Positions 24,120 through 35,973 of a stretch of DNA of 64,000 nt are shown one piece after another. A program made the position numbers and the translations under genes. Source of the DNA: Campylorhamphus procurvoides (lineage: Eukaryota > Chordata > Aves > Passeriformes > Dendrocolaptidae). The DNA is taken from positions 930,001 to 994,000 of the forward strand of contig WBMV01001117.1 in assembly GCA_013396655.1 (NCBI GenBank). The letters run 5' to 3'. Each line of letters begins with the position of its first letter. The first letter of the stretch is position 1. A model generated the notes under the pieces. The model saw only the letters and a program-made list of their open reading frames with translations, was not told where the DNA came from and did no database searches.

Positions 24120-24640
24120 GAGCTCGTGCAAGAGTTCCCAGAGTCAGGTCTGACGCCTCCTATAATTTGTGCCATTAGGGAATTTTCCAAGACTTTCTGC
24201 ATGCAGAAAGGAAAAAAAAGGTCAAAGGTTCAAAGTCCTCATAGCACTACTCAAAACAAAGCCAGAGCTGCTTCCAGCGCTGCCACGAATGAGGTTATGA
24301 AGTATTAATTTGGTTGGAAAGTAATTAATTAACAAAAGTATTCATTAAAATGAATTATCCAAATTCATGCCTCCATCACAAATTTACGTCACTTAATCAC
24401 ATCTTTCAGGTGTAACAGAGATTGTAAGAAAAACAAGGAGCATCATACAGTGGTTTGGGCTTGTTCCAATCTGCTAATGGGACATCTATGAAAGGTTCAC
24501 AGTGATTTTAGTGGGCTGTGCATCCAATCTGAGTGATTGATGGGACAGAGCTCAATTGATGGAGAAGGGAATGTTTTACAGATTTTATTTCTGAGAAGGT
24601 GGATAACCCGTTGAAGCTAATGGAAAGAATTAAACAAGAT
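24120..24640. promoter_or_regulatory. Candidate conserved non-coding element with nuclear-receptor and PBX motifs
   Basis: At 24219-24238 three nuclear-receptor hexamers sit in a row with one-base spacing (AGGTCA, AGGTTC, AAGTCC), a DR1-type array of the HNF4/RXR kind. TTACGTCA at 24384-24391 is CRE-like and TGATTGATGG at 24534-24543 is PBX/HOX-like. AT-rich homeobox-type sequence (GTAATTAATTAAC) is at about 24321-24333. No repeat family is recognisable. Binding and conservation are inferred, not shown. Confidence 0.3.
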
Positions 24641-26153
24641 TTAAATGTGTGCCCTTTCAGAAGACCTTTGGTTTCTTTGCTTTCTTAGCACCTACATAAG
24701 CCCTGCATTTCTCACAAGGTTAACAGACACTTGCAGACTGTGTACAAACTTACTCCAAGCCATTAGAAGACTAGCAAGAAAGATAGGGTTGGAAATGGCA
24801 GATAGTAAAAAACAAAAACAAAAATCCACCACCAAATCAAACCCCACAACAGATCAGAAGTCTTATATTAAAGTTTGTCTCAGCTGTTTGATCAGTAAGA
24901 CATTGTACACTCCAATGTCTATTTTAGGAATTGAAAATCTGTGAAAGGCCTTTCCAGTGTAATGTACTTCTGTATTGGCACATAAAAATAGTGACTGAAC
25001 CAGTGAACTCCTCTCCATGTGAACAAATTAACAGGTATTACAATAGAGTCCAGAGGCTTTAAAAGAGGTTGGGGATTCAAGAGGCTCAGTGGTGCCCTGA
25101 GCATCACACTGGGCTGAGGGCACATTGGCACGGGTACCTCCATCTCTGCCTGTCCACTAGAGCACAATTCAGGTCAGGTCCAGAAGCTGTGCAGGCATCC
25201 CAATTCCCGTGCTAAAATATCCTGCTTTCCCAGACTTGCCCATTAGTCAGCAATAGCTACAGGGTTGCACAGTCAGAGCTGGCTTACCCTCAGCGAGTGG
25301 GAGGAAAGGGAAGTAGAAAGGGCAGCAGACTTTACATATCCATGTCTGGCTGTGGAGAGGTGCCCTGAGACCAAAGACCCTGAGATTTCTTTTCTAATGT
25401 TGCTACTGCTCTTCTGGGCTACTCAGCAAACTATTGGCAAGTCATTTCACCTCCTGTCCCACAAGCAGCAATGACAGGGACTCCCTATGGGCAAAAGACA
25501 CTCCCTGCCATGGGATGCTTGTCAAAGGTAAAGGAAGAATAAGAAATAGCACCAGAGTAGTGATAGCCTCTTGCCTTTCATCCTAGTGCTTTGTAGGCTA
25601 CCTGGTAGAACAACTCCCATGTGAACATCCTCAGAGCTGCTGTGCCCTGGCCTCCAGTGCCCATCCACATTGCACACATAGCACAGTGGTCCCAGCTCTC
25701 AGGAACTTCAGGGCTATTTCCACAGACTGCCTGAGCATATGTTCCTTTATTATTTTTCCTTCCCTAAAAGTGGAGCCTTGCTGTCTTACTGCCCTAAACA
25801 TCTGAGTCCGCAAAGCATCCCTGTATTTTGTGAATTCAAGCCATGTGAGCAGCCTATGAGTCTATTTTGGACAAAACACTTAAGTTTTCTTCTTCCCACC
25901 ATTAGAAGAGTTCATAGAAACTGAGAAGCGAAGGACTTAAAAGCTTATAGCACTTCAAGATTTTGCCAAAGATGTTTGTCACTGAAAAGAAATTATTACA
26001 GGATTATTTCTTGTAAATTTAAACAACTGTCAAATGAAATAGGAAATAAGAGTGACTACAGTGGGTCACGCCAAAGGTATGCCGGTTTCCAGCAGTAGGT
26101 ATAAGCAGATGCCCAAATAAGAACAAGAACAAATTAAGTAGGTGGGACACTTA
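24641..26153. other. Non-coding DNA, possible ancient repeat trace
   Basis: No gene recognised. GGCAAGTCATTTCACCTCC at about 25437-25455 resembles a phrase common in very old vertebrate SINE/MIR-like repeats, but flanks do not support a firm call. Open frames here show no domains. Confidence 0.4.
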
Positions 26154-26560
26154 TCACAGAATTATAGAATACCCTGAGTTGAAAGGGACTCACAAGTATC
26201 ATCAGAGTCCAACTCATTCATGACCCTGAATAAGACAACAACAGAATCACACCTTGTGTCTAAGAGCATTGAACCCTTCTTCAATTCTGGCAGGATTGGC
26301 GCCGTGACAACTTTGACCACTTCCCTGGAGAGCCTGTTCCAGTGCCCAGTCACCCTCTGGATGAAGAGCCTTTTCCTAATAGCCAGCCTAAGCCTCCCCT
26401 GGGACAACTTCAGGACATTCCCTTGGGTCCTGTCACTAGTCACCACAGAGAGGAGATCAGAGCCTGCCCCTCCACTTCTTCTCATGAGGAAGTTGTAGAC
26501 TGCTGTGAGATCTGTCCTCAGTCTCCTCCAGGCTGAACTTCTTCCTTAGAGTCTCCTACC
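26154..26560 (-). mobile_element. CR1 LINE 3' part with ORF2 C-terminal remnant
   Basis: The plus strand begins TCACAGAATTATAGAATACC and runs through the reverse of the CR1 3' end (GTTGAAAGGGACTCACAAG, CATCAGAGTCCAACTC). On the minus strand an open frame from 26485 to 26162 carries the ORF2 tail: LRLAIRKRLFIQRVTGHWNR followed by LSREVVKV. This is the region just after the reverse-transcriptase domain, and catalytic motifs are not included. It belongs to the same CR1 type as the 19641 copy. 5'-truncated at about 26560 and inactive. Confidence 0.93.
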
Positions 26561-28131
26561 TTCAGCTATTTCAGTTCAGAAACTTCCAAAACTGGAAGAA
26601 GAGAACAGAGAAGGTGAAAAAAACCACAAAAAGTAAATCTTAAAAGCAACAGATTCATCCTAATAAGATGAGGTAGAAAAAATTATCTTTAGACTTATTT
26701 CAAAGGGATATTCAGTGCTTAAGTTAGCAAAACAGCTAGCATCCACTCACAGGCTGCCTCAGCAATTATTGTGTCTATTTTATTTTATATTATTCAGTAC
26801 AAGAAAGCAAATCTGGTGACTTTTAGAAAAATGTTATGAGGGAAATACAACTGTATTTGAGAGGCCAGGACCATTTCTTTGTTCTGTATCTAACCATGCT
26901 CACAACTATAGGGCACCACCAGTGAGAAAGAGTAATGCAGTTTCCAAAGAAACATTAATGAAGCAGGTCAGCAAAAATGTACAGGCAGCACTGCACCCTC
27001 CGTAATAGGTGTGCATGCTCTCTCTCTGATTTGGAAGTTGTGTGTGTATGTCTGTGTGCTACACAGGCACATTTTCCATGTGCAAAAATACTTTCTGTCA
27101 ATGAAAGAGGAACGACAAATATATCAATGATCCATTTTGCAGAGGAGTATTTTCTTTTCATCCATACATCTGAGGAACAGGATACATCCCAGAGCAGTTA
27201 TTTCCTTTCCCGATTGCCAGTATTTTTTCGATTCTGACTAGTGCTTGATTCACTGAAGCATCCACTTTCACAAAAACCAACTGTCTATGATCTTACTGTG
27301 GCAGAAGCAGAAGGAAGGAAGCAGTGCATGCAGTAATACATTACTCAGTTGCATATGTTCTCTGTAGCTTGCACGCAACCCTCCTCCCCTCCCCAAACCC
27401 TTTCCTCAGACCGTACCATGGAGGTGAGGAAGCAGCTTACCATGTAATGCAGCTCAATTCAGTGACCACCCTGGGGGTGAAACATATCTTTCTTCTCAGA
27501 CTTACAACCTTCCTCCATTTACTTGTAAAGGAACAGCTGAATTCCTTGACATGTTGGTGTTAAATACCCCACTGCATCTCTAGATGGTGTCATCTGAGGA
27601 CCATAACCTGCCCTATAAAAAAATGTGTAATGAAATAAATAACTTAGGAGAAATAAGAATCCTACAAGATGTTATTGTCTTTCAGACTGGAATAGGAGAA
27701 TGTAAGCAAGAAAGAGGACATGGCACCTGCTGCTTAAGGGCTGGAAGGGAAAAGAAAACCTAGATTAGAAAAGTGTCAGACAGTCAAGCAGAACTGCACT
27801 GCCAAAGCTCCCAGGGACAAGCTGGTAGAAAGGATCAGGGTGGATAAGGGGGACTTTAAGACACAACTTAAATAGCTGATACAGAGACCTGCTAGACCAG
27901 AGAAGATAAGAGACTCAGCTATTGAATTTACTTGTGAAAAGTCCTGGACATCTAAGCTGCAAGGAAATGCACTACATATAAAGTTGAAGACTAAAAGGAA
28001 ACTCCGGCAAGGACCAGCACCTGACTGTTACAAACAGTGGTGCGCTCTCCAATCCCCATACAGTGTTGGAGATGTGAACCTGTAACTCTCAGAGTTACCA
28101 AAATAGCCTCAAATCCAAGTTCTGTTTATAT
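26561..28131. other. Non-coding DNA, no gene recognised
   Basis: Stops in all frames. A strong pyrimidine tract with CCTCAG ends at 27409 and a GAG/GTGAGG donor-like site follows only about 15 bases later, too close for an ordinary exon. Confidence 0.5.
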
Positions 28132-28240
28132 TTCTGAGCAACCCAGTCTAGTGAAAAGTGTCCCAGCCCTTGACAGGCAGCTCAGAACTAGATGGCCTTT
28201 GAAGTCCCTTCCAACCCAAACCATTCCACGATTCTATGGT
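28132..28240 (+). mobile_element. CR1 LINE 3' end, short plus-strand fragment
   Basis: GAGCAACCCAGTCTAGTG, then CTAGATGGCCTTTGAAGTCC, CTTCCAACCCAAACCATTCC and ACGATTCTATGG match the last 105 bases or so of avian CR1. No coding sequence remains. Confidence 0.9.
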
Positions 28241-31200
28241 GCTCACTGCCTTGACCAAGGATAGCACATTGCTCTTAGTTGGTGCTGAGCTTATTGACCA
28301 GATTCCTCACATACATGTCAACAATCACTGAGTATGGTACAATTAGCTGATGTTTTATTTTCCTTATCCTTTCAATGCAAAAAGACTTCTCACCCAGCAG
28401 GGTTTGGGGTTTTTTGTTGTTTTTCTCCAGTGAGAAGGTATGTTATTTGTATTATATCTCTTTGCAACTTTTTTTCCAAAATGCCTCACTTAATTTTTAC
28501 TAAGGGAAATCACATCACCATTCTCTTTTTACATTTTTTCCTAGTCTTGTTTCTACTCAGTGCAAGTTTTCTCTGTGAATATTTTATCAAAAATGTCTAA
28601 GAAAAAAAAATAAGGCTTTCTTTTCTCCAAATTACAATAGATTATAGCTGTAAAAATGAGGAAAAGCATTGAAATTATTGATAAAACTAATGTAAAACTG
28701 TTTCCTTCAGCTAGCCCTGAGACCTTGTGAAGTTCTCAGATTTAAGATCATTTGTGACTCAGTTAAATACAGTAATTGGTTGTAAGTAAGCCCATCTATG
28801 CTAAAAGCATTGCTAGAAACTCCTCATGTATTTGAAAGGAAGAACTGAAAGTCAGAGAAAGAATAATTTAGTGCATAGCTCAGAGGTATCATTAGTGGTG
28901 ACAGTGTGATGTTAAAAACAGGGAAATTTAGGTTAAACAGCAGGAGAAAAGGCTGAGTGCAGTCATAGGTGTGAGGAGAGGTGAGAGACTCTCCCATTGT
29001 GTAACCCCAGGCATGCCACTACCAGAAAGCTCTCCCCACACTCAGCTCTTCATTCCCTTTTTCTCTAAGGATAACTTACTGACAGGACAGCCCCCAAAAC
29101 AGCTTTTAACACTAGAAGACAAGAAGTTGTCCTTTTACACTGAAAATCCACAGACTCAACAAGACACTTTAAGAGGTACCTTTCTCTTGCTGCTGCTTCT
29201 ACACCATGACCACACCTCCACGCTGGCAGATTCTTTTGAATAAAACAGCTGTCTCCTACCTCTGACCAAAGAGTCTCAGGGTTTTTCAAGCTCATCTGCC
29301 AGCCTTTGCACCTTGTTTCCACATAGAGCAGAATTAGGGTATCTCTACTTGTGTTAGCTTCATGTATTATAAGGCATCACTTTAAAACCAGGCACACTAA
29401 GACCAAAAGAGTAGAGGACTTATCTTTCTTCCTTTAACATGTTTGTACTTGATTACAGGTAAAATAATATTTCACCACTGGGTCTTTTATAGGAAAAAAA
29501 ATTACTGAAACACATCAACCTGACAGCCACAAAACCTGCTACAAGCAGAGCAGGATTTGAGCACTGCATAATCTTTCCCAGAGACTTTTTCAAACAAAGA
29601 TGCCATGGTTTTATTTGGTTTCTATTTAACTCTCCTGAGAGGCCTCTTTTTAAATCCAGGCATGAAAAATACATTCTCAGTCCAGACACAGAGATTTTGG
29701 AAAAGAGAAACACAGTGAGACAGCATTTCATTTGCAAGTATTTTACATTTTAAGATGCCTTTTGCTTTCCACTCAGCAAACATTACGGAAATTGCTGCTC
29801 CCTACAATAAATTTTCTTTAAAATTGTAATGTTTTAAGTAGTGTACATACAGTATATATGCAATATAAACAGTTCTAGCATATCCACAAAAGTAGGCAGC
29901 ATTTTTGTTGCATGGTATATATAAACAGACCATACACAATATATACTGTATATTCACATGTCTGTGTAATTTTATTCTGGTTCTAAATACAGTGCACACC
30001 ATTTCAGATAACACTGTTGAGGAAATAAGTTGCATGCACTACTGAAGAGATACTTGGAAAAAGTAAGGGGGGGNGGATGAAGTTAAGAGAGGGAAAAAAA
30101 CCAGTCTGAGAACCAACTTCTTATGTTCAAGGAGGAAATAGATATTTCAGTCATTTAAAAAAAAATCAAGTTTTTCTAATGTCTAGTCATATCATTCAGG
30201 TTCTAGGAAAGGAAGGGAAATTGAATAGAAATTACTAAGTTTTGTTTGCATATTTTGGTAAGCTTTTCCATAAAAATAAATGTAGCTCAGACCCTTTTAA
30301 TCCAAGTAATTGTGTCTAGGAGTTCTGTTTTAAATATGCTCTAGGGCATGTCATTGTTCCCACTGAGTGTAAAGTAGATTATTTTTATGCTTAAGGAACT
30401 ACAGTGTGTGGGATTAAATAATACTTTTAATGAAGGGGCTAAAATGACTGCATTCTTGCTATTTCAAAGGGATTCCAGGAAAGAAAACCACCCAGGATCA
30501 GGGAAAACAGACTTTTACCATCTCATATTTTATTAATACACATTCGGTAGTGCACCCTACTTAAAACTGCACTTAAAGAGTATCTAGCTATGATGTTACA
30601 CCACCACTGACTTCCTTAGTATAAATCTGAACATCTCATCTTTCAACTTACTTATCCTTTCAACACATTGAGGACCAGTCCTGGCCAGATGGTTATGGAG
30701 TGGCTGAATCACATGCAAGAGATCTCTGAAAAAGTGAACTCATGTCTCTAAATCACAGACTATTAACCTAATCCCTTGAGTAGGCTCACTGCAATGACAG
30801 TCCTACTGCAAAGGAGATCATTATTTTCAGCATAGCAAACAAAATGCAAACCTTTCCAAAATCCCAAAATCTAATATCTCCTACGGTCCTAGAGATGAGC
30901 AAGTACTGCCTTCCATATCTGTAATTGGGGTGCTGAGCTTAGTCTTCTGCATCTTTTGGATAAGGGAAGTTGCCCCTTCACACAACAGAGGCGTATGGGA
31001 CAGCCTCCAGGTCTGAAGGGGGAAGCAGCCCGGATGACCAGCACACGGATAGTGCTTCCCCGAAGCTCAAAGGAGCTCCAGTGAAAACTCTTTGACCAGC
31101 ACTGCACTGCCCCACAATGTCATGAACATGCTGGTTTGTGGGGGTATAGCAGCACCTTTGTTGGTTCCTGAGAGCCATTTAGAAGATCCTATTAACCTTC

Positions 31201-33873
31201 ATTAATAGATGAAGTAATGCTGAGGCAAGAGCCAAATGTTGTCTAAGTTTGGGCTATGAAAACCTAAATGACCTCCACCCTGATAACTTACATTCTTTGT
31301 CCCATCTTAGCTTTTCCTGTCTCTTTGTACTCCATATCTCACATCAAAGTGGATTTAATTTCTATCCTATACCACTTTGAGACACTTTCTCCTACCATCA
31401 TCTTCCAATGGCCCTCTAACATATTTTCTAATCTTCCTACACAGCGTTAGCTTAGGAGAACTCCTCTCTTTGTAGCTTGTAAAGTACCAACCCTATTTTT
31501 AGCCAAAGGAATGAGTTTTTTCCCTGCCATTCTTCATTTCATATGGAGAAGAGAAGGACCTGGATAAGAAATTGTAACACTTGGGAAAAGGAGGGATTTG
31601 CCCTAGGTCAGGCATTCGCTTCTTCGTGGTGTTTACCCTTGGAGCACCTGAGAGGATAAAAGCAAGCTCTTGAATCTCTTCTTGTCACTTCATAGCATGT
31701 GGTACTGTTTGCTCAAGGTTTTTACTACTGGGCATGTGCCACATGCTTTGCATAGTCCCTGTGCATGTCCCCTCTTGCATTTGCCATGTTTCACAGATAG
31801 ATCAGCAGTGGCACACACACACGCCTGTTTGGAACGCAGGTGCTTAACGCTGTCTATGCTACCAAGCTAGCCAGAACCTTCCATTTCTTTTTTTTTTGAA
31901 AAGGATAGGGGCAGCCATGAGAATCTTCCAAAAATCTCTGCTCTGGTATTGGCACTCTCTTCCTTGCTAAGGCACACAAAGGCTCAAGCCAAAGCCATTT
32001 AGCCTTTCTGCCCAACTCCGATTTTTACACTCTATTGGGTCATACAGACACAGTTTTTAAACGACAGTTCTAATGATCTCAATTCTAACACTTAGTGGCT
32101 TTTGGAATTTAATCCAAAGTGAAGACATTTGATCTTTATGTCCTTCTCCATATGTATACAAAAGACAAAGATTTATTCACAAAATTCCTCTTTTAAAGCG
32201 CATGTGTGTGAAAAACATTCAAGTTCCCACCATTTGCAGATAAGTCTCTGTAATTTGTCTCTGATGGCCAAAGCTACTGCAATTAGCCAAGTGGATGGAG
32301 CCAACAGAAATGAGACATTATCTTCTGCTGCCAATGTTTGCATCATCCTACTGAGCTCATCTTATAAAATACCTAAAAGGTGAGCCCGTCTCTTGAAGTC
32401 ATAAACTGTGCACTTCCCTCCCACACCAGCTACCAAAGTGCTCCGTGGACATTGCCTTGCCTGTGTTACTGTAGCTCTTATTCATTCTTTTTATTTATTT
32501 CTATTTTCCCAGGGGAAAGCCTTGGAATTCTTGGACTTCTTTCACTGCAACAAATCCTCTGCTCTGTAAGTGGTCACCAGCCAATAATCTAAGGCAATGG
32601 AAGCAAGACCTTTGGAAGAAAAAGTTTGCTGCCACATGTCAGCATGCTGCAAGGACTGCTCAGATCAGGAGAGAAAAGGAAGTTGAATGTGCAGAAAAAG
32701 TTCATACATTCCTGCCTCTGTGCTCACATCTTGGACTGAGCCTGCAGCATTTTGCATGAAATTTTACATTGACAGGGAAGTTATAACTTCTTATAAGTTT
32801 ACCTAGACTTGAAACTAACAAACAAAACAAAACTTGCAGCTTAACAGACTGTTGAGTGCCTGGTACTGTATCTCCTGATTTCTCACTTCCACATCACCCT
32901 TTCCCCATAGAGCAACATGTGATGGCTGGCACAAGAGCTGGCTCAAATGACTCTATACCAACTGAGAGACACTTACTCTTGAGGAATTAATCATTAATTT
33001 CTTACAGCCAGATGACAGACTTCTTGTGCTTCCTGAGCCAAACAAAGAAATAAAATCACACATGCTCACATGAAGCCAGTGAGAGGATCATGCTTACTAT
33101 TAGGGGCAGCACCATTTTTATTTAGCTTTTCTGGTTAAAATACCAGAAATCAAGGCAATAGAATATAATTCAATAATCTCCACTATAAACAAATATATAT
33201 GTCCTCTAAAGGAGCTGCAGATTGAGAAAACTTTAGTTATGAACTTCATATATTGCTCTAACATTAAACTGAGACATTCAGAGAAACAAAACTCCAGTCT
33301 TAATAGTTTCAGTAAACATCTGTAGCTGCAACACACCATCACACCAACTAAACCTTGTGTGCTCTGGCCACCGCAATATCTGTCAGTTTAAAGCTTCTAT
33401 AAATGTATTACACCAGCTTCTCTCTTCCCTTAAAGCTTGGGGATTTATGGACTGCAAAGTCTATTTGTAAAAACCTACAGTAGTTTGAGTGTGAATTCAT
33501 CACAATAAATTTTGCTTTCAACACCCTAGGATTTTCCTGCTACCAATTTGTAACATCCTGGACACCTTCAGTGAAACCGAGTCCCATTATGTATGTCCAG
33601 AAGTGGGAGGACAATAGATATGCAATACCTGACTAATGAGAGTCAATGTCACACAACTCCATTCTGAAGGTTACCACCCACTCTAGGAAGATGATGGATT
33701 GTCCCATCCATGGACCTTTTCAGGGGACAGTCTTGGTACAACTAGAATAACATCAACTGGTGCTGAAGAGGAACAGGCTAATTGGCAGACATGATTCTCA
33801 GTTCCTGAGATCTGATTTTTTGGTGTTTATTCAGACTTATTTTTATTTACAGGTCTAGCAGTATTTTCCTCTA
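28241..33873. other. Non-coding DNA with one undetermined base and one exon-like segment
   Basis: No gene recognised. The single n at 30074 sits directly after a seven-G run and likely reflects a sequencing or assembly uncertainty there. Perfect 13-base inverted arms ATACAGTATATAT / ATATATACTGTAT lie at 29847-29859 and 29939-29951 in AT-rich DNA. A short (CA)n is at about 31812-31822. Pyrimidine-rich acceptor and donor signals bound 32513-32565, listed separately. Confidence 0.5.
32513..32565 (+). other. Exon-like segment, 53 bases
   Basis: A good acceptor (TTATTTATTTCTATTTTCCC then AG at 32511-32512) and a donor CT/GTAAGTGG at 32566 bound 53 bases that are open in all three frames (frame 0 begins GKALEFLDFF). 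Both splice signals are near consensus. Length is not a multiple of three, so it would change phase. No homology recognised and no partner exon identified. Confidence 0.2.
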
Positions 33874-33942
33874 GGTGGGACAGCTTGGACTAGATGATAT
33901 CTCAGAGGCCTTTTCCAACGTAGTTGATTCTATGATTCTGAG
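33874..33942 (+). mobile_element. CR1 LINE 3'-end fragment, diverged
   Basis: AGGTGGGACAGCTTGGACTA, then GATGATATCTCAGAGGCC and TTTTCCAACG..GATTCTATGATTCTG follow the CR1 3' end, with several substitutions. About 65 bases remain. It is the last LINE I can recognise in the window. Confidence 0.75.
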
Positions 33943-34631
33943 TGTACCCACTGTTCCTCCAAAATACTTTCAGTAAATGCTCGTCATTGTATTGATTTCA
34001 GAACCTTTTTCAACTCTTAAGGCTGTTAGGTGTTCTTGTGGCTTCATGAAAAATGAGAATGGCGAGGAGGACCTGGTAAGGAGGACAAGCAGAGGGGTTT
34101 AGGAAGCAGATGTTGTCTAAGGGTGACAGCATAGCACTAGAGGAAAGAAACAGAAGCCATGTCTCTGCTAAAACATTTCTTATGTGGTTATTGCAGCAAA
34201 TTAATATTTTAACTCTTTCACCAATATTTGAACTGAGATTACCAAAGGTGCTTATGAAGTAGGTACTCCAACTAGAGAATGGGCTTAAACATGGATTCTT
34301 TGTGTGGAATACCTAAGAAACTCTCTGCACAAGGGGGGAGAGATGACCAGAGCATTATGGCCAGGAACACACAGCCTTCTACACAGCCACAGAGCATCCA
34401 CCTCTATAAACTGCAGTTTTGCCTTTGAAAAAAAGATCTCTTGACCTGTATCTGAAGAAACTGCTTCCTTGTTTCTCAAGTCCTTTCATTCCTTTCAACC
34501 TGTGTTGCAGTGGTTTTCTATAGGAGGTCACACAACAGAAAGGTAAGCTGCGAGCAGGTAGTAGCAGTGAAAACATTTCTCTCTCCCTGAAGTGATGAAT
34601 GACAAATGAATTAGTCTTGATCCAGGTTTAA

Positions 34632-34699
34632 ATGAAAACAGCACTGCTCCAGTTGCATCTGCTTCTGGCTCTGTTTGTGACCACCCTCACTCTGTCCTG
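34632..34699 (+). other. Candidate first coding exon with signal-peptide-like sequence
   Basis: ATG at 34632 opens 22 codons reading MKTALLQLHLLLALF followed by VTTLTLS. That is a positively charged start, a leucine-rich hydrophobic core and then small residues, as in a secretory signal peptide. Two bases into the next codon is an exact donor (CTG/GTAAGT, intron from 34700); read unspliced, the same bases give an immediate TAA. A coding first exon ending in phase 2 just after a signal peptide is a common layout for secreted proteins. Against it: the Kozak context is weak (T at -3), short upstream ATGs lie at about 34597 and 34601, no downstream exon is recognised, and splicing to the segment at 35896 would stop after eight codons. 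I do not recognise the protein. Confidence 0.25.
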
Positions 34700-35895
34700 G
34701 TAAGTTGGTTCCCATGGCTCTTCTCCTCAGTACTAACAAAGGGGCATGAACTGCCTCTTTCCAGGTTAGAGGCAGGAAAAGTGAACAGAGAAGATCAAGA
34801 GAGAAGGATAGCAAATTAAAGCAAGATGGGTGAGAGAGCAGTTTCCTTAGCTGGGGTGTCAGCTTTGAAATGGAGCCTTTTAACAAGGCAAACTCCAGGT
34901 TTGGTCATCTCCTGTCATTGCCTCAGAGCAGGAGCCATGCAGGCCTCTGCATGTGTTCATATGTATGTGGCAGGGCAACATGGGAAGCCTTTAATAATTA
35001 AGTTTAAGCACATTCCTGTTTACTTATGACTAAGCTGTTAAAACGTGTTCATTTTTGCAAAGCTGCTGAGCTCCCACTCATGGTTTTTGTTGCCCTGACT
35101 CCTGGGCAGACCCTGGCATCTCTGGACTGGTTCTCCCCTCAGTGAGCCCATGGCTCTCGCTGTCTCCCCTGCATCCTCCTCTTCCACCAGATTTCCACCT
35201 TCATTGAGCTCTGGCAGTTCTCCCTTCTTCCATTTTAAGTCATTTCTGTCACAACTGCTGCCGACACAGACAAGTGCACATTATTATTAATGCATTATTA
35301 AATTTTATCTCACATTTAGAGCCTTGTCGATGGTGCTCACTTATAGGCACTGTGGTGATAAGCACTATAGGAGTGGCTATAAATAATGAATACTATCCCT
35401 CTCATGTCTCTCCCAGTCTCCCAACCCAGTAGGTATTCACTGCAAGGCAAATGATCATCAACTCCATTTTATTTTTACTGATTAAAGATTCATCAGGGTG
35501 GGTAGTTACCAGAAGGTAGGCAAAAGACTGCAGCTACTGTAGGAGACAGCCCAAAATATTTGAGCAGCTTCTGTTCCCAGCAGGGCACCTTTCTCTAAAA
35601 GCAAAGCACTAACTCTAATTTGCCTACTACATTCCTCCTCCTTGCAGGGCTCCAGAAATCAAGGAAGAGCCTGGAAAGGTAGAGAAAGGGTCCAAATTCT
35701 CCTGGTGCACAACTCAATTTTTAATTGGGGAATGCACCATCTCCAGCATTTGCCTGCCATCCAACAAAGTTCAGACACCTACTGGTTCAAAATCAGAGCC
35801 CAAAAGAGCGGAGTGATGGTGCCATCTCAAGTACAGCCCATCCTACCTCATTAATGTTTGCTTTTCATTTTTTCTTTCTTCCAATTCCTCTATAG

Positions 35896-35973
35896 CTCCT
35901 GCAAATTAAGCCTTTGAATGCTGTTAACAATCCTGTGCATCTACAGTTCTTGATGACTTAGTCACTGAAAAAG
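35896..35973 (+). other. Exon-like segment, 78 bases
   Basis: One of the best acceptors in the window: a pyrimidine tract from about 35859 ends CCTCTATAG at 35895. The 78 bases end at a good donor AAAAAG/GTAGGA. Frame 0 is open for 21 codons (LLQIKPLNAV...) before TAG at 35959; the other frames close sooner. It could be a terminal coding or non-coding (lncRNA) exon, or a decoy. Confidence 0.2.

Noticed and set aside
25386..25480. Trace resembling an ancient MIR-like repeat (GGCAAGTCATTTCACCTCC)
   Set aside because: The match is one short phrase only; flanking parts of the family are not visible.
27385..27425. Acceptor CCTCAG followed by GAG/GTGAGG
   Set aside because: Only about 15 bases between them; too short without independent support.
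31812..31822. Short (CA)n, and other brief simple repeats such as (ACC)n at 7804 and (CAA)n at 44625
   Set aside because: Too short to be informative microsatellites.
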